64,000 nt of DNA from Alphaproteobacteria bacterium (lineage in GTDB: Bacteria; Pseudomonadota; Alphaproteobacteria; RF32; CAG-239): NCBI GenBank assembly GCA_015062285.1, contig SUUY01000002.1, forward strand, positions 1 to 64,000. The letters run 5' to 3'. Position 1 is the first letter of the stretch, and every line of letters starts with the position of its first letter. The position numbers and the translations under genes are program-made. Of this stretch, positions 36,457-46,170 are shown one piece after another. The notes under the pieces were generated by a model, which did not search any database, was not told the DNA's origin, and saw only the letters and a program-made list of their open reading frames with translations.

Positions 36457-36825
36457 TTACTCACGTGTATACCTTAAGCAGTATTTGTTTTTTGAGTTTT
36501 TGTACAACTGCCAAGAATGCCTTACCCCATCTTTTTCAGTCTCCCACACCTGGTTATCTGAAAAATAGATCCGAGGACGAAGAGATTCGGTATAAATTGT
36601 TAATTCGGCAGTAAACTCCTCAAGGATTGCAAGGTGTACTTTTTTTCCGACATGAAGATCCATACACCATACCGGACCTTCAATGTGTTCTGGGAAAGTA
36701 GCCACATAGGCTTTAGAAACCCTGTCATAATTTTCCAGATCTGTTGCCAGTTTCTTGGAAATTACCTTTGTCATTACTTCAGGGGTATGGTTTTCCTGAA
36801 GATACGTTCCAGATTGTGTAGCCAT
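36457..36825 (-). CDS. hypothetical protein
   Basis: This protein of about 122 residues has no signal peptide or membrane segment and no family I recognise. It contains a region rich in beta-strand-like, aromatic residues (LTIYTESLRPRIYFSDNQVWETEKDGVRHSWQLYKN). A TTG at 36849 is an alternative start overlapping the gene upstream; the ATG at 36825 is preferred and leaves a 16-base gap. It is probably co-transcribed with the 127-residue gene upstream; both contain an early TPEV segment, which may hint at common ancestry but is weak evidence. Confidence 0.55.
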   Translation of the reverse strand: MATQSGTYLQENHTPEVMTKVISKKLATDLENYDRVSKAYVATFPEHIEGPVWCMDLHVGKKVHLAILEEFTAELTIYTESLRPRIYFSDNQVWETEKDGVRHSWQLYKNSKNKYCLRYTRE

Positions 36826-36841
36826 AAACTTTGATTTTGGA

Positions 36842-37225
36842 TTAGTCAATTTTGCTGAACTGCTCGGAAAAGATAACTACAGCTTCGCCATTGAGGGTTG
36901 TAACCTTCATATTTCCTCGCTTAGTAGAATACAGCTTTTCCCAGCTTTTATCCACCGGATATGCACCCCTCTGGCTATAGTATCTTACACAACTACCTTT
37001 GAACGGATAGTAGATGACACACCCTACATCAGAACTCCAACCCTTGTGTCGCAGTTTGGCAACAAAGCCGAGCTGATAAGGAGGCTTGGTGTCGTTGATA
37101 TGTGAAAGGATCGGCCTTTCAACATCATACCTATTATTCAGTCCGGGAAAAGCTTTATTTATCTTTTCCATAACCACTTCCGGAGTCTCTGTCCATGACT
37201 TTACTCCTACCGATACTTTTTTCAT
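36842..37225 (-). CDS. hypothetical protein
   Basis: This 127-residue basic soluble protein of unknown family starts MKKVSVGVKSW without a hydrophobic signal segment. It is rich in Tyr and Lys (CVIYYPFKGSCVRYYSQRG). It forms a two-gene minus-strand unit with the following hypothetical gene, sharing the terminator beyond 36457. Nothing in the neighbourhood (phosphofructokinase, porin) suggests a role. Confidence 0.55.
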   Translation of the reverse strand: MKKVSVGVKSWTETPEVVMEKINKAFPGLNNRYDVERPILSHINDTKPPYQLGFVAKLRHKGWSSDVGCVIYYPFKGSCVRYYSQRGAYPVDKSWEKLYSTKRGNMKVTTLNGEAVVIFSEQFSKID

Positions 37226-37388
37226 AATTTTATAGATTTAAGTGTTAATAATAAATGCTTGTGGTGAGGTTAGATAATATTTAGACAAAAGTCAACCCTT
37301 ATCATCCGGATTTATTTTTTTTGATCTCTTTAAATTTCTTATATGCAAAATATATAAAAAAATAACGATTATATTTGGGAGAAATGAT

Positions 37389-38636
37389 ATGAATAAATCT
37401 TTAAGTTCCGTAGCATTGGCAACATTATTTGCATTTGGTGTAATATCTGCAGAAAATGCTTTTGCCGAAACAGCAAATAATACCCCTGATCAATCTAAGG
37501 GAGCAGCTCTGCGAGTCGCAGCCTCAAAACATCGTAGATCTCATAGTTTTACAGACTTGGGTAAAGAATATTCATATTTTAAGAATCACTTGCAAGATAA
37601 ATATGGTTTACAATACTCTGTTGATGTTTCTTTTATGCCGCAATATGGAGCTCCTAATGGTAAAAAAACAGGTATTCAAACATTGATTTATCCTTCTATC
37701 ACTTGGCAAGCTTTTAACAACGAATATGGTAATGCCACTCTCAATTTGGCATATAATATGGCACAATATTCCGGCCGTTCGGCAGAATCTATCGGCAACA
37801 GAATTGGTGCCGTAACCGGAATTAATGACTATACGTCACAATCTAATTCTTTTGATGAATTATATTTGACATATCAGCTCCCGGGAAAAATGAACTGGCT
37901 AACAGTGGGTTTAGGACAGTTTCCTATTTATAATTTTGACGGAACTGCCTATGATTCAAACCAGCAGGAAAACTTTATAAACTATGCATTATCACAAAAC
38001 GCAAGTTCAACCTACCCTACAGCTTCAATGGGCGGATACTTGCAAATTTCACCGAATGAAGAATGGAGTTTTGCTTTTGGTGCTCAAGATGCTCATAACA
38101 TTGATGGAGACGGAATTTCAACTTCGCATCTGACCGGAAGTGATGCTCACTATACATCTTTTGCATCTTTGACATATACGCCTACATTTAAAGGGCTTGG
38201 AAGCGGTGAATATTCAATTTTATACTACAATCAGCCTTATGTAGATGTGCAAAAAGAAACTACTAACGGTTGGTCTTTAAATGCCAGCCAAAATATCGGC
38301 GAAAAATTTGCAGTTTTCGGTCGCATCAACGGAGTTTCAGGCTCAACCGCCGAAATAAATCGATCATATGTATTGGGTGCCGTATACAATAATCCTTTAG
38401 ACAGAAACCCGTTGGATCAGATCGGATTTGCAGTTGCCTATAACAAAATTGATGAAAAGGCAGTTGGTGAAAAATTAGCTCATGATGCAGAAACTGTTCT
38501 CGAAGCATATTGGGCTTGGGGCGTTTCTAAATGGGCAACCATTACTCCAGATGTGCAATTTTATATAAATCCGGCTCTAAATCAGAAGTCTGATTATGCA
38601 ACGGTATTCAGCTTGAGAGCCAGTATCTTTTTCTAA
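37389..38636 (+). CDS. OprB-like carbohydrate-selective porin
   Basis: This 415-residue outer-membrane beta-barrel protein starts with a signal peptide (MNKSLSSVALATLFAFGVISAENAFA), then alternating amphipathic strands typical of OprB-family porins (YGLQYSVDVSFMPQYGAP, SFDELYLTYQLPG, TVGLGQFPIYNFDG). It ends in aromatic Phe (SLRASIFF), as needed for BAM-dependent insertion. It probably admits sugars or other small solutes. It is monocistronic, read away from the hypothetical pair. Confidence 0.85.
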   Translation: MNKSLSSVALATLFAFGVISAENAFAETANNTPDQSKGAALRVAASKHRRSHSFTDLGKEYSYFKNHLQDKYGLQYSVDVSFMPQYGAPNGKKTGIQTLIYPSITWQAFNNEYGNATLNLAYNMAQYSGRSAESIGNRIGAVTGINDYTSQSNSFDELYLTYQLPGKMNWLTVGLGQFPIYNFDGTAYDSNQQENFINYALSQNASSTYPTASMGGYLQISPNEEWSFAFGAQDAHNIDGDGISTSHLTGSDAHYTSFASLTYTPTFKGLGSGEYSILYYNQPYVDVQKETTNGWSLNASQNIGEKFAVFGRINGVSGSTAEINRSYVLGAVYNNPLDRNPLDQIGFAVAYNKIDEKAVGEKLAHDAETVLEAYWAWGVSKWATITPDVQFYINPALNQKSDYATVFSLRASIFF

Positions 38637-38753
38637 AATAAATACATGCACTTAAGCATCGGTTTTTTGATGAAAATTCTTAAATTTGTCTTTACAACAA
38701 TATTGTTTTGGCAGTAAATTAAAAAAAATTCAAATTTAAGATATAGTACTATA

Positions 38754-39278
38754 ATGACCTACATAAAAGAATATATATTGTTTGTTTTTTGCATTTTTTT
38801 ATCTGCTTGCCAAAATCAAATTAAGCCGGCCATTATTCCACCTGTTGTGCAATCAGGTAATATCAGTTCCGGATTGGAAGTTATCGGCGGAGTAGAACCT
38901 ATTTATCTTCCTCCGTTTAAGACACCTTTTGCGGCTCGAATTGATACCGGTGCTGAAACGTCTTCTATTGATGTTGAAAATGTTGTCCCTTTTGAACGAG
39001 ATGGAGAAAAATGGATATATTTCACCATGGTTAACAAACAAAATGGTGAAAAGCACGATTTTGAGAAACGAGTTGTCAGAAAAGCTCGCATACGCCGTAT
39101 TAATAGAGATGAACACAGATATATTGTTAATATGGATATTAAGCTCGGCAATGAGATTATTAATGCCGAATTTTCCTTAGCAGACAGAGAAAAATTTGAA
39201 TATCAAGGTCTTATCGGCCGCAATATTATAAACGGACGCTTCTTGATAGATTCATCTATTGATAATACTCTTCATTAA
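38754..39278 (+). CDS. retropepsin-like (RimB/Zn_protease family) lipoprotein
   Basis: This 174-residue protein starts with a lipoprotein signal ending in LSAC (Cys19), so it is predicted to be lipid-anchored in the periplasm. The body is the retropepsin-like fold family once annotated as 'ATP-dependent zinc protease': RIDTGAETSSID is the Asp-Thr-Gly active-site loop, and LIGRNIINGRFLIDSS the closing strand. From family knowledge it is often found with an ATP-grasp ligase and an inactive-transglutaminase membrane protein; both follow here at gaps of 16 and 4 bases. The trio probably makes or trims a peptide or glutamate modification at the cell envelope. Confidence 0.85.
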   Translation: MTYIKEYILFVFCIFLSACQNQIKPAIIPPVVQSGNISSGLEVIGGVEPIYLPPFKTPFAARIDTGAETSSIDVENVVPFERDGEKWIYFTMVNKQNGEKHDFEKRVVRKARIRRINRDEHRYIVNMDIKLGNEIINAEFSLADREKFEYQGLIGRNIINGRFLIDSSIDNTLH

Positions 39279-39294
39279 TCTGGAATATTGAATT

Positions 39295-40827
39295 ATGATA
39301 AAAAAACTTGTTTCAATTCGTGGAATTTTAGGATTTTTTCTTTTCTTATCGGTTTTATACGCATCTTACGGCATTTATTATAAAATAAGATATTGGGGAT
39401 TTAGTATTGCTCCCAAACAGAACACAAATCTTTGGTCTGTTGAGGCTCATATTTCCTTTGATCCGACCGGAGATCCGATAAAAGTTAATTTGACAACACC
39501 TCGCAGTAATGATGCATTTAAAATTTTGGAAGAGAATATTATTGCGCCAGAATATAAAATCAACCGAAACAAGTCGGGTTCTATTCTCAGCCTAACATCT
39601 CCAGCCAAAGAAGAAACGCAAAACCTATATTATAAAATTATGTTATTTGATAATATAGATACCAGAGGAAAAACCAAAGCAGCTAAACCTCAAAATCCTA
39701 ACATGCCTCTCTTTGATGAACAAAAAATGGCTGCATCTAAACAGATTTTGAATCTTGCAAAAAAACAAAACGGAGATGATGTCAGCAAAATCATAAGACT
39801 TTTGAATCAGGAGCCGCTACAACCTGCGGTACAAGCGTACCTTCCGATTAAAAACTCTCAACAACAAATGGTGGAGATAATCAGTGAACTTCTTGCATTG
39901 AAAAACATACCTTCGCGTCCGGCCAGAGGATTAAAACTGGAAGAGAGTAAGAAATCATTAACTCCGGATCTTATGCTTGAGGCATATATCGACGGAGTTT
40001 GGAAAATATATAATATTAAAACCGGAAAAAAGGGATTGCCTGATAATTTTGTATTATTCCAAAGAGGCGGAAAGTCACTGTTAGACGTTATCGGTGGCGA
40101 AAATTCGGTTATAAAATTTTCAATATTAAAATCTGTAGTTTCATCAATGAGCTTAGCAGAAAAAAGAGCAAAATTAGCTGATACGGAAAACTGGTTTGAT
40201 TACTCCATTTATAATTTGCCATTATCTCAACAAAATACATTAAAATGGCTATCAATCTTTCCTTTGGCTATATTATTGATTGTGCTAATGCGAAATGTTG
40301 TCGGCGTACAAACAATGGGTACTTTTACCCCTATGTTGCTCTCTATGGCATTAGTTAAAACCGGCTTTGTTGCAGGAATGACATGTTTTGGATTGATGAT
40401 AGCTCTAGGTTTGGCAACTCGCTTTTTGATGAACAGATTTAATCTGCTCTTGGTTCCGAGAATTTCGGCTGTGGTTATATTTGTGATATTAATAATGCAA
40501 GCACTCACCATTATCGGTTTTCGCATGGATTTGAGAATTGCACAATCTGCAGTATTTTTCCCAATTATCATTACGGCTTGGATTATTGAACGTGCATCTA
40601 TAACTTGGGAAGAAGACGGAGCTCTGAACGCAGGAAAAGAAATATTTTTCTCTCTTATGGTGGCTATAATAGTTTATTTTGTAGTTAGTAGTGAGTATAT
40701 TCGCCATATTATGTTCGCATTCAACGAGTTGAATATTGTGATTTTATTTATAGTTATGCTTCTTGGTACTTATACCGGGTATCGATTATTAGAGCTTAAA
40801 CGATTTAAGCCACTTGTTTTGAGGTAG
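39295..40827 (+). CDS. inactive-transglutaminase / 7TM membrane protein
   Basis: This 510-residue protein has one N-terminal membrane segment (about 11-31), a periplasmic domain to about residue 310 related to inactive transglutaminase-like proteins, then about seven membrane segments (from LKWLSIFPLAILLIVLMRNVVG onward). The layout matches the 'inactive transglutaminase fused to 7TM' family. No catalytic Cys-His-Asp triad is visible in the soluble part. It lies between the retropepsin-like gene and the ATP-grasp gene, the context in which the family is known. It likely anchors or presents the substrate. Confidence 0.85.
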   Translation: MIKKLVSIRGILGFFLFLSVLYASYGIYYKIRYWGFSIAPKQNTNLWSVEAHISFDPTGDPIKVNLTTPRSNDAFKILEENIIAPEYKINRNKSGSILSLTSPAKEETQNLYYKIMLFDNIDTRGKTKAAKPQNPNMPLFDEQKMAASKQILNLAKKQNGDDVSKIIRLLNQEPLQPAVQAYLPIKNSQQQMVEIISELLALKNIPSRPARGLKLEESKKSLTPDLMLEAYIDGVWKIYNIKTGKKGLPDNFVLFQRGGKSLLDVIGGENSVIKFSILKSVVSSMSLAEKRAKLADTENWFDYSIYNLPLSQQNTLKWLSIFPLAILLIVLMRNVVGVQTMGTFTPMLLSMALVKTGFVAGMTCFGLMIALGLATRFLMNRFNLLLVPRISAVVIFVILIMQALTIIGFRMDLRIAQSAVFFPIIITAWIIERASITWEEDGALNAGKEIFFSLMVAIIVYFVVSSEYIRHIMFAFNELNIVILFIVMLLGTYTGYRLLELKRFKPLVLR

Positions 40828-40831
40828 AAAG

Positions 40832-41794
40832 ATGTTTGCTTGGCTTAATAACTTTTGCTCTCCTTCACAACTCCAAAAAGCCGGTGTTTTAGGCATGAAC
40901 TCTCGTAACTTTGATGTTATAAGCAAATATAACAAGCGCTCGTTATATCCTTTGGTTGACAACAAAGTCAAAACCAAAGAAATTGCGGCAAAAGTTGGAA
41001 TCAGCACTCCAAATCTTATTGGAAAAATAGAATACCAGTATGAAGTAGAAAATATTTTAGATATTATCTCAGAATATCGTGAGTTTGTAATAAAACCGGC
41101 ACAGGGAAGCGGAGGTAAAGGTGTTTTGGTAATCAGTAATTATCAAAACAAAATATTTACGACCGCATCAGGAAAACAAATCGGTTATAAAGATGTATAT
41201 CAGCATATCTCCAACATATTGAGTGGGCTATATTCGTTGGGGGGTAAATACGATACGGCAATTATTGAAGAGCTGGTTCATTTTTCTGATGTTTTTAAAG
41301 ATTATAGCTATCAAGGTGTACCTGATGTAAGAATCATTGTCTACAAAGGCTATCCGATTATGGCAATGACCAGATTACCGACAAAAGCTTCGGGAGGAAG
41401 AGCAAACCTGCACCAAGGAGCTGTAGGTGTCGGATTAGATATCAAGACAGGCAGGGCTTTACATGGAGTGCTCAGAAATTATCCGATTACTATTCAACCC
41501 GATACAGGTGCCGATCTGATGCAAATAGAAGTGCCGATGTGGAAAGAGCACTTAAAAATAGGTGCATTGGCATATGATATGACCGGTTTGGGATATTTGG
41601 GAGCAGATATTGTTTTAGATGCTAACAAAGGGCCGATGATGCTGGAATTAAATGCTCGTCCCGGATTAGCAATTCAAATTGCAAACGGAATTGGCTTAAA
41701 ATCTAAGATCAAAGAAGTTGATGAATTTTATCCGGAAAATCTTAGCGCCCAAAAGAGAGTTGAGTTTGTTTTGAATTATGAACGTGCAAAATAA
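40832..41794 (+). CDS. alpha-L-glutamate ligase-like ATP-grasp protein
   Basis: This 320-residue ATP-grasp enzyme has KPAQGSGGKGVLVI (ATP-binding loop), RIIVYKGYPIMAMTRLPT, and MMLELNARPGLAIQIANG with metal-binding Glu and Asn near the end. It is of the 'alpha-L-glutamate ligase-like' group related to RimK, which forms amide bonds between an acid and an amine using ATP. It is cytoplasmic and ends the three-gene operon that begins at 38754. The acceptor is unknown. Confidence 0.88.
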   Translation: MFAWLNNFCSPSQLQKAGVLGMNSRNFDVISKYNKRSLYPLVDNKVKTKEIAAKVGISTPNLIGKIEYQYEVENILDIISEYREFVIKPAQGSGGKGVLVISNYQNKIFTTASGKQIGYKDVYQHISNILSGLYSLGGKYDTAIIEELVHFSDVFKDYSYQGVPDVRIIVYKGYPIMAMTRLPTKASGGRANLHQGAVGVGLDIKTGRALHGVLRNYPITIQPDTGADLMQIEVPMWKEHLKIGALAYDMTGLGYLGADIVLDANKGPMMLELNARPGLAIQIANGIGLKSKIKEVDEFYPENLSAQKRVEFVLNYERAK

Positions 41795-41846
41795 AAAATA
41801 AATACCTATATAAATACCAGATAATATTTTTAGAAAGGATTTTATT

Positions 41847-42464
41847 ATGGCAAAAGAAACCAAATTGTTACAAAACAAAAAAACACCCAAACTGGCAAAA
41901 TCAGAAACCAAAAGCATAAAAAGTAATGAAACAAAAAAGCTGACAATCAGTAAAACAAGGGCAAAAAAAATTAAACATTCATACTTAGTAAAAGATCCAG
42001 AAAACTCTCTGGTGCTTAAATTAAAAGATGGAGATGTTGTAATAGAAATGTATTCTGACGTGGCCCCTAATCATGTGGCACGCATTAAGGAGTTAGTGCG
42101 CTCAGGATTTTATAATGGCTTAAAGTTTCATCGAGTAATTGATGGTTTTATGGCACAAACCGGTTGCCCTTATGGAAACGGAACAGGCGGTAGCGGGGTA
42201 AAACTCAAGGCAGAATTTAACAAAATGCCACATAAAAGAGGCACTGTATCTATGGCTCGTTCTATGTTTCCGGATTCTGCAGACAGCCAATTTTTTATAT
42301 GCTTTGCCGACTGTGACTGGCTCAATGGCCAATATACCGTATGGGGTGAAGTAACTAAAGGCATGGAATTTGTTGATAATATAAAAAAAGGTAATGGCGC
42401 AAATGGAGCTGTATCAGATCCTGATGAGATAATCAGTATGAGTATTATCGCTGATTTAGGATAA
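41847..42464 (+). CDS. cyclophilin-type peptidyl-prolyl isomerase with basic N-terminus
   Basis: This 205-residue protein has a cyclophilin domain from about residue 50: LVRSGFYNGLKFHRVIDGFMAQTG, GTVSMARSMFPDSADSQFFICF (active-site Arg and Gln/Phe) and WLNGQYTVWGEV. There is no signal peptide. The first 47 residues are an unusual Lys/Thr/Ser-rich extension (KSETKSIKSNETKKLTISKTRAKK) resembling a nucleic-acid- or ribosome-binding tail. It accelerates proline isomerisation during folding. AAAGGA precedes the ATG. It is followed by its own terminator. Confidence 0.93.
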   Translation: MAKETKLLQNKKTPKLAKSETKSIKSNETKKLTISKTRAKKIKHSYLVKDPENSLVLKLKDGDVVIEMYSDVAPNHVARIKELVRSGFYNGLKFHRVIDGFMAQTGCPYGNGTGGSGVKLKAEFNKMPHKRGTVSMARSMFPDSADSQFFICFADCDWLNGQYTVWGEVTKGMEFVDNIKKGNGANGAVSDPDEIISMSIIADLG

Positions 42465-42474
42465 CACGGAGAAC

Positions 42475-42505
42475 AAAAGGCTTTGATTAATCAAAGCCTT
42501 TTTTA
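42475..42505 (+). terminator. Terminator after cyclophilin gene
   Basis: AAAAGGCTTTGA and TCAAAGCCTTTT flank TTAA, giving a 28 bp near-perfect palindrome followed by T. It could also serve the small minus-strand gene downstream. Confidence 0.88.
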
Positions 42506-42521
42506 TTGATTTTTTTTATTT

Positions 42522-42731
42522 TTAATTTCTAAATTTATGGGCATTGTTTGTAGTTCTCATAATGTTTTGGGCAAATGATTTTTTTGCAGCATAAGTCATA
42601 AATAACGGCTCTTCCATTTTAAGAGCTCCTAAAGTTTCTTCTAATGCTTCAAAACTTTGGTATATTTTGCTAACCAAAGATAAATTATCTTCAACAATAT
42701 CATATAACATCATAGGTTTATTCGGTGTCAT
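42522..42731 (-). CDS. small helical protein, unknown
   Basis: This 69-residue, predicted all-helical, soluble protein (DIVEDNLSLVSKIYQSFEALEETLGAL) belongs to no family I recognise. It stands alone on the minus strand between the cyclophilin terminator and yqgE. A GGGAG-like site lies upstream of the ATG. Size and isolation keep confidence moderate. Confidence 0.5.
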   Translation of the reverse strand: MTPNKPMMLYDIVEDNLSLVSKIYQSFEALEETLGALKMEEPLFMTYAAKKSFAQNIMRTTNNAHKFRN

Positions 42732-42869
42732 TATTATTCTCCCTAAAATAATTTATATTTTCCCTTCATCGTTTCTGATGATAAAATAATTATAAGATTG
42801 AATTTCGATTTGAAAAGATAATGAATTTCTATTCTAAAAGTAAAATTTTTCGTACACTTGAAATATGTA

Positions 42870-43442
42870 TCAGGCTCGACCGCAATTAAGACAAAATCTG
42901 GATAAATCAATTCCTATAGAGGAAATAGCCGTTTGCCATTTTTCTTCATCTTTTGTTCTGAAAATAAGCTCCGGACTGGCCGGTGCAACAAACCATTGAT
43001 TATTTACTATTTCTTGCTCAAGTTGTTCAGGAGCCCAATTAGCATAACCCAAAGCGATAAGATTCTCTTTGGGGCCGGCACCAAAAGCAATATCTGTTAA
43101 AATTTCCATAGACGATGAAATAGCTATTCCGCCACCGGGAGCTAGTGAATCTTCACGCAAGTAATCTGTACTATGCAGAACAAATCCACGAACTTTATCA
43201 AGAGGACCTCCTTGATAAAGATCTATAGGAGTAATCGGACGAGAAAAATCTATGGGCATGTGACACGCTAAATCAGCAAAAGAAAATTCTTTAATGCGTT
43301 TATTTATCATGAACCCCATTGCTCCTGATTGACTGTGTGAGCAAATGTAAATAACCGATTTTACAAATGGTTCAGCATCTAAATTAGGGGCTGAAACGAG
43401 GCATTTTCCTGTTAAATTATTTATTTGTTTCTTATCTGTCAT
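42870..43442 (-). CDS. yqgE: YqgE/AlgH family protein
   Basis: This 190-residue member of the UPF0301 (YqgE/AlgH) family shows LTGKCLVSAPNL near the start, GAMGFMINKRI, YQGGPLDKVRGFVLHS and GYANWAPEQLEQEIVNNQWFVAP, all typical. It is cytoplasmic; the molecular role is not settled, though members have been linked to regulation. It diverges from the DsbD-like gene across 88 bases. Confidence 0.93.
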   Translation of the reverse strand: MTDKKQINNLTGKCLVSAPNLDAEPFVKSVIYICSHSQSGAMGFMINKRIKEFSFADLACHMPIDFSRPITPIDLYQGGPLDKVRGFVLHSTDYLREDSLAPGGGIAISSSMEILTDIAFGAGPKENLIALGYANWAPEQLEQEIVNNQWFVAPASPELIFRTKDEEKWQTAISSIGIDLSRFCLNCGRA

Positions 43443-43530
43443 ATGAAAACCATTAAAAAATTTTACTCATTACTTGTATTCTAACATAATTTATCGTAAT
43501 TTAAAAATAAATTTTTTAAAAGAGAGATAC

Positions 43531-46170
43531 ATGATATATAAAAAAATAATATATTTTTTGCTTTTGTCACTACTTATTCCTCAAATTTCTTTAGCTCAAG
43601 ACGGAAAGATAATTATTGACATTAAAGAAGACAAAGAAGCTGAGATGATAGACTATGGAGGTCTATACAAAGAGTTTATGCAGGAGTTGGATTATTTCGA
43701 CAAGAAATATCCTGACAATCAAATCAATAAGGATTTTGGAGAAGAATTGTTTGAATTTCATCCTGATTATAGCGACTCGTGGATAAATAGAAAACAAAAT
43801 ATGTTACGAATCGGGATAAAATTTAAAAGAACATATGATTATTTAAAGAACAAAATTCAGGAGATTATTCTAGAAAATGATATTCCTTTAGAATATGATG
43901 ATGATGAATATGAGTTTGGCAAAAATGAAGAGTATCAAGAATCAGAAGATCCTTTGGTTATTGTTGATATAAAAAAGGTTGTAGCTTATTCAAAATCTCC
44001 CAAAGATAAAGCAGCTATTAGAGAAAAGATAGCTAAAGATTTAGGATTAGAAAGCCCTTATGACAAACGGCAAGAAATGAAAAAAGCTCTCTTGAACAGA
44101 GATTGGAAAAAGCTTTTATCACATGGTTTATTTGATGGAAAAAATTTAGAAGATAACAGAGGAATCGGGAAATGGGTTAAATCGGAGAATATATCGGCAA
44201 AACTTTTAAGTATCAAAAAGTATATTACTGATACGGGAAAAATTGATGGGGTTATCAGATTGGATATTCCTAAAGATGTTATTGTATTGCGAAGAGACTT
44301 CTTGGACGGAAAAGAAATAGACGTTGATTTTTCAAAATCAGATAATGTAAACAATATTAAAATTAATTGGCCTGTTCCTCTGCGTGTCTTTTTTAACCAT
44401 GACATTAGTGCTGTCGGTTATATACATAAGATAGATATTCCTTTTGAGTTTACCCCTGTTGATCATTTAAAAAATGTTACACTCAATGCAGATATTAAAT
44501 TGTCGACTTGTTCAAAAGGGCTGTGCAAAAAACACGAATTATCACCGATTTTAGGCCTGAAACCAATAGATCCTAAAAATGATAAATTTCCACTTTCCAT
44601 GGCTGATACAAGTATCAAACTGGCGCACCACTACGCTCCCCAACAGCATCATGAAGATTTGAGTATTGAGACTTTATTGATTGAAAAAACTGAAAAAGGT
44701 GAACAATTGTTGGTGACATGTACTTATAAAAATGACATTGACTTTTTTGATATTTATATTGAAGGAAAAGGAAAAGAAGAATTTTATCCTCCTTTGATTA
44801 TAATAAATAACAATACCGTTGAGGCGCGTTTTATTCCAATATCAACAAATATCGATATAGAAAACCGAGATTATTCAATAGTTGCCTCAACCAAAGAAAA
44901 CATTAGCGTAAGAAAAAAACTAAAACCGCAAAACAGCCTGATTATAAAAGACTCTCATATTATAAAACTTATAAAAACTTCTATTTCAGCTTTTTTTATA
45001 GGAATATTTTTAAACTTCATACCAATTATACTTCTTATTTGGCTCTTAAATATTAATTTATATTGTGGATTTGGCGGAACCAGAGCCAATAATGTAAAGC
45101 AGATTGCTTTATATAATATGTTAGGTATTATCATGGGTGGCTTAATACTGATTACATATCTTTGCCTATATAAAATATTAGGTAATCAAATATTAATCGG
45201 CATGCAAAATCAAAATCTGGCTCTTATACTTTTTGCAATATTTGTTTTAATTCTGGCAATTTTATACCTAAAAAAAGTAATATTAGTACCTCAGTCCTAC
45301 TCAAAATATGTTTCTTTTGTCGGAGGATTATTTGTAGTTCTTATTCAGATATTTATGCCTATTACCTATAATACAGATATTTTAGGTTTTGCACTATTGG
45401 CAAATAATTGGAAAATGATTTTGGTACTAACATCATTATTTGTCGGTGTTTGCACTCCTTTTTTGTTATTTTACTTTATGCCCGAAATTGCTTATCCTTT
45501 GGGACATATGTATAAATTCTTAAAAAGAATAAATATATTTATATATATAGTTTTGTGGACAAGTTTGTTGGGAATGATATTTATTTTATGTACACAAACA
45601 TCATGGCATATTATATGGCATTTAGTCATTATATTGTCCTTAGTATCAATTATTTTGTTTTTAAGAGAGCAAGTTCTTCTTTCTATAGAGGCACAAAAAT
45701 TGAAAAATGAAGAATATAAAAAGGCGAAATTTAAATTAAATATAATTGCTTACTGCTTGATTTTGATGTTGCTTGCTACATTATTTGCTAATGCATTGTA
45801 TTTATCAAAGAAAAATCATAATAAAGAATCTTATACAGGGCCTTATGATGCAAAAATATCATCAATTTTAGAGAAAAAACAAAATGCCTTGTTAAAAGTT
45901 TCGGCGGATTGGTGCTTATTATGTAAATATAATCAACATACGATTTTTGATAATGATGCAATTAAAAATAAAATTGCAAACGCAAATATAGAAATAGTTG
46001 ATATTGATGCCGACATTAACAGGAAAGAAACTTTAGAGCTATTGAGCAAATACGGCAAATATAGTATTCCTCTATATGTATTATATCTTCCCAACATGCC
46101 CAATGGTTTGGTATTGCCATCTAATATAGATGAGAATGCGTTAGAGAATTTATTTAACTATTTGCATTAA
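43531..46170 (+). CDS. DsbD/ScsB-like protein lacking transmembrane cysteines
   Basis: This 879-residue envelope protein starts at 43531, with AAGAGAG upstream and a signal peptide ([22 protein letters not shown]). It has a large periplasmic N-terminal region with a C327-x4-C332 pair like the DsbD/ScsB alpha domain, a membrane region of about eight segments from residue ~480, and a C-terminal thioredoxin domain with CLLC at 795-798. In DsbD/ScsB proteins the membrane part relays electrons through two cysteines following proline (PC motifs). Here the matching sites read P498-I499 and P610-I611. It may therefore not relay electrons across the membrane, or has another mechanism. An in-frame upstream ATG at 43474 adds a non-signal leader. 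Its end overlaps rnhA by 17 bases. Confidence 0.78.
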   Translation: MIYKKIIYFLLLSLLIPQISLAQDGKIIIDIKEDKEAEMIDYGGLYKEFMQELDYFDKKYPDNQINKDFGEELFEFHPDYSDSWINRKQNMLRIGIKFKRTYDYLKNKIQEIILENDIPLEYDDDEYEFGKNEEYQESEDPLVIVDIKKVVAYSKSPKDKAAIREKIAKDLGLESPYDKRQEMKKALLNRDWKKLLSHGLFDGKNLEDNRGIGKWVKSENISAKLLSIKKYITDTGKIDGVIRLDIPKDVIVLRRDFLDGKEIDVDFSKSDNVNNIKINWPVPLRVFFNHDISAVGYIHKIDIPFEFTPVDHLKNVTLNADIKLSTCSKGLCKKHELSPILGLKPIDPKNDKFPLSMADTSIKLAHHYAPQQHHEDLSIETLLIEKTEKGEQLLVTCTYKNDIDFFDIYIEGKGKEEFYPPLIIINNNTVEARFIPISTNIDIENRDYSIVASTKENISVRKKLKPQNSLIIKDSHIIKLIKTSISAFFIGIFLNFIPIILLIWLLNINLYCGFGGTRANNVKQIALYNMLGIIMGGLILITYLCLYKILGNQILIGMQNQNLALILFAIFVLILAILYLKKVILVPQSYSKYVSFVGGLFVVLIQIFMPITYNTDILGFALLANNWKMILVLTSLFVGVCTPFLLFYFMPEIAYPLGHMYKFLKRINIFIYIVLWTSLLGMIFILCTQTSWHIIWHLVIILSLVSIILFLREQVLLSIEAQKLKNEEYKKAKFKLNIIAYCLILMLLATLFANALYLSKKNHNKESYTGPYDAKISSILEKKQNALLKVSADWCLLCKYNQHTIFDNDAIKNKIANANIEIVDIDADINRKETLELLSKYGKYSIPLYVLYLPNMPNGLVLPSNIDENALENLFNYLH

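Noticed and set aside
36457..37225. Toxin-antitoxin pair
   Set aside because: The two adjacent genes are each about 125 residues, neither resembles a known toxin or antitoxin, and their order and sizes are not diagnostic.
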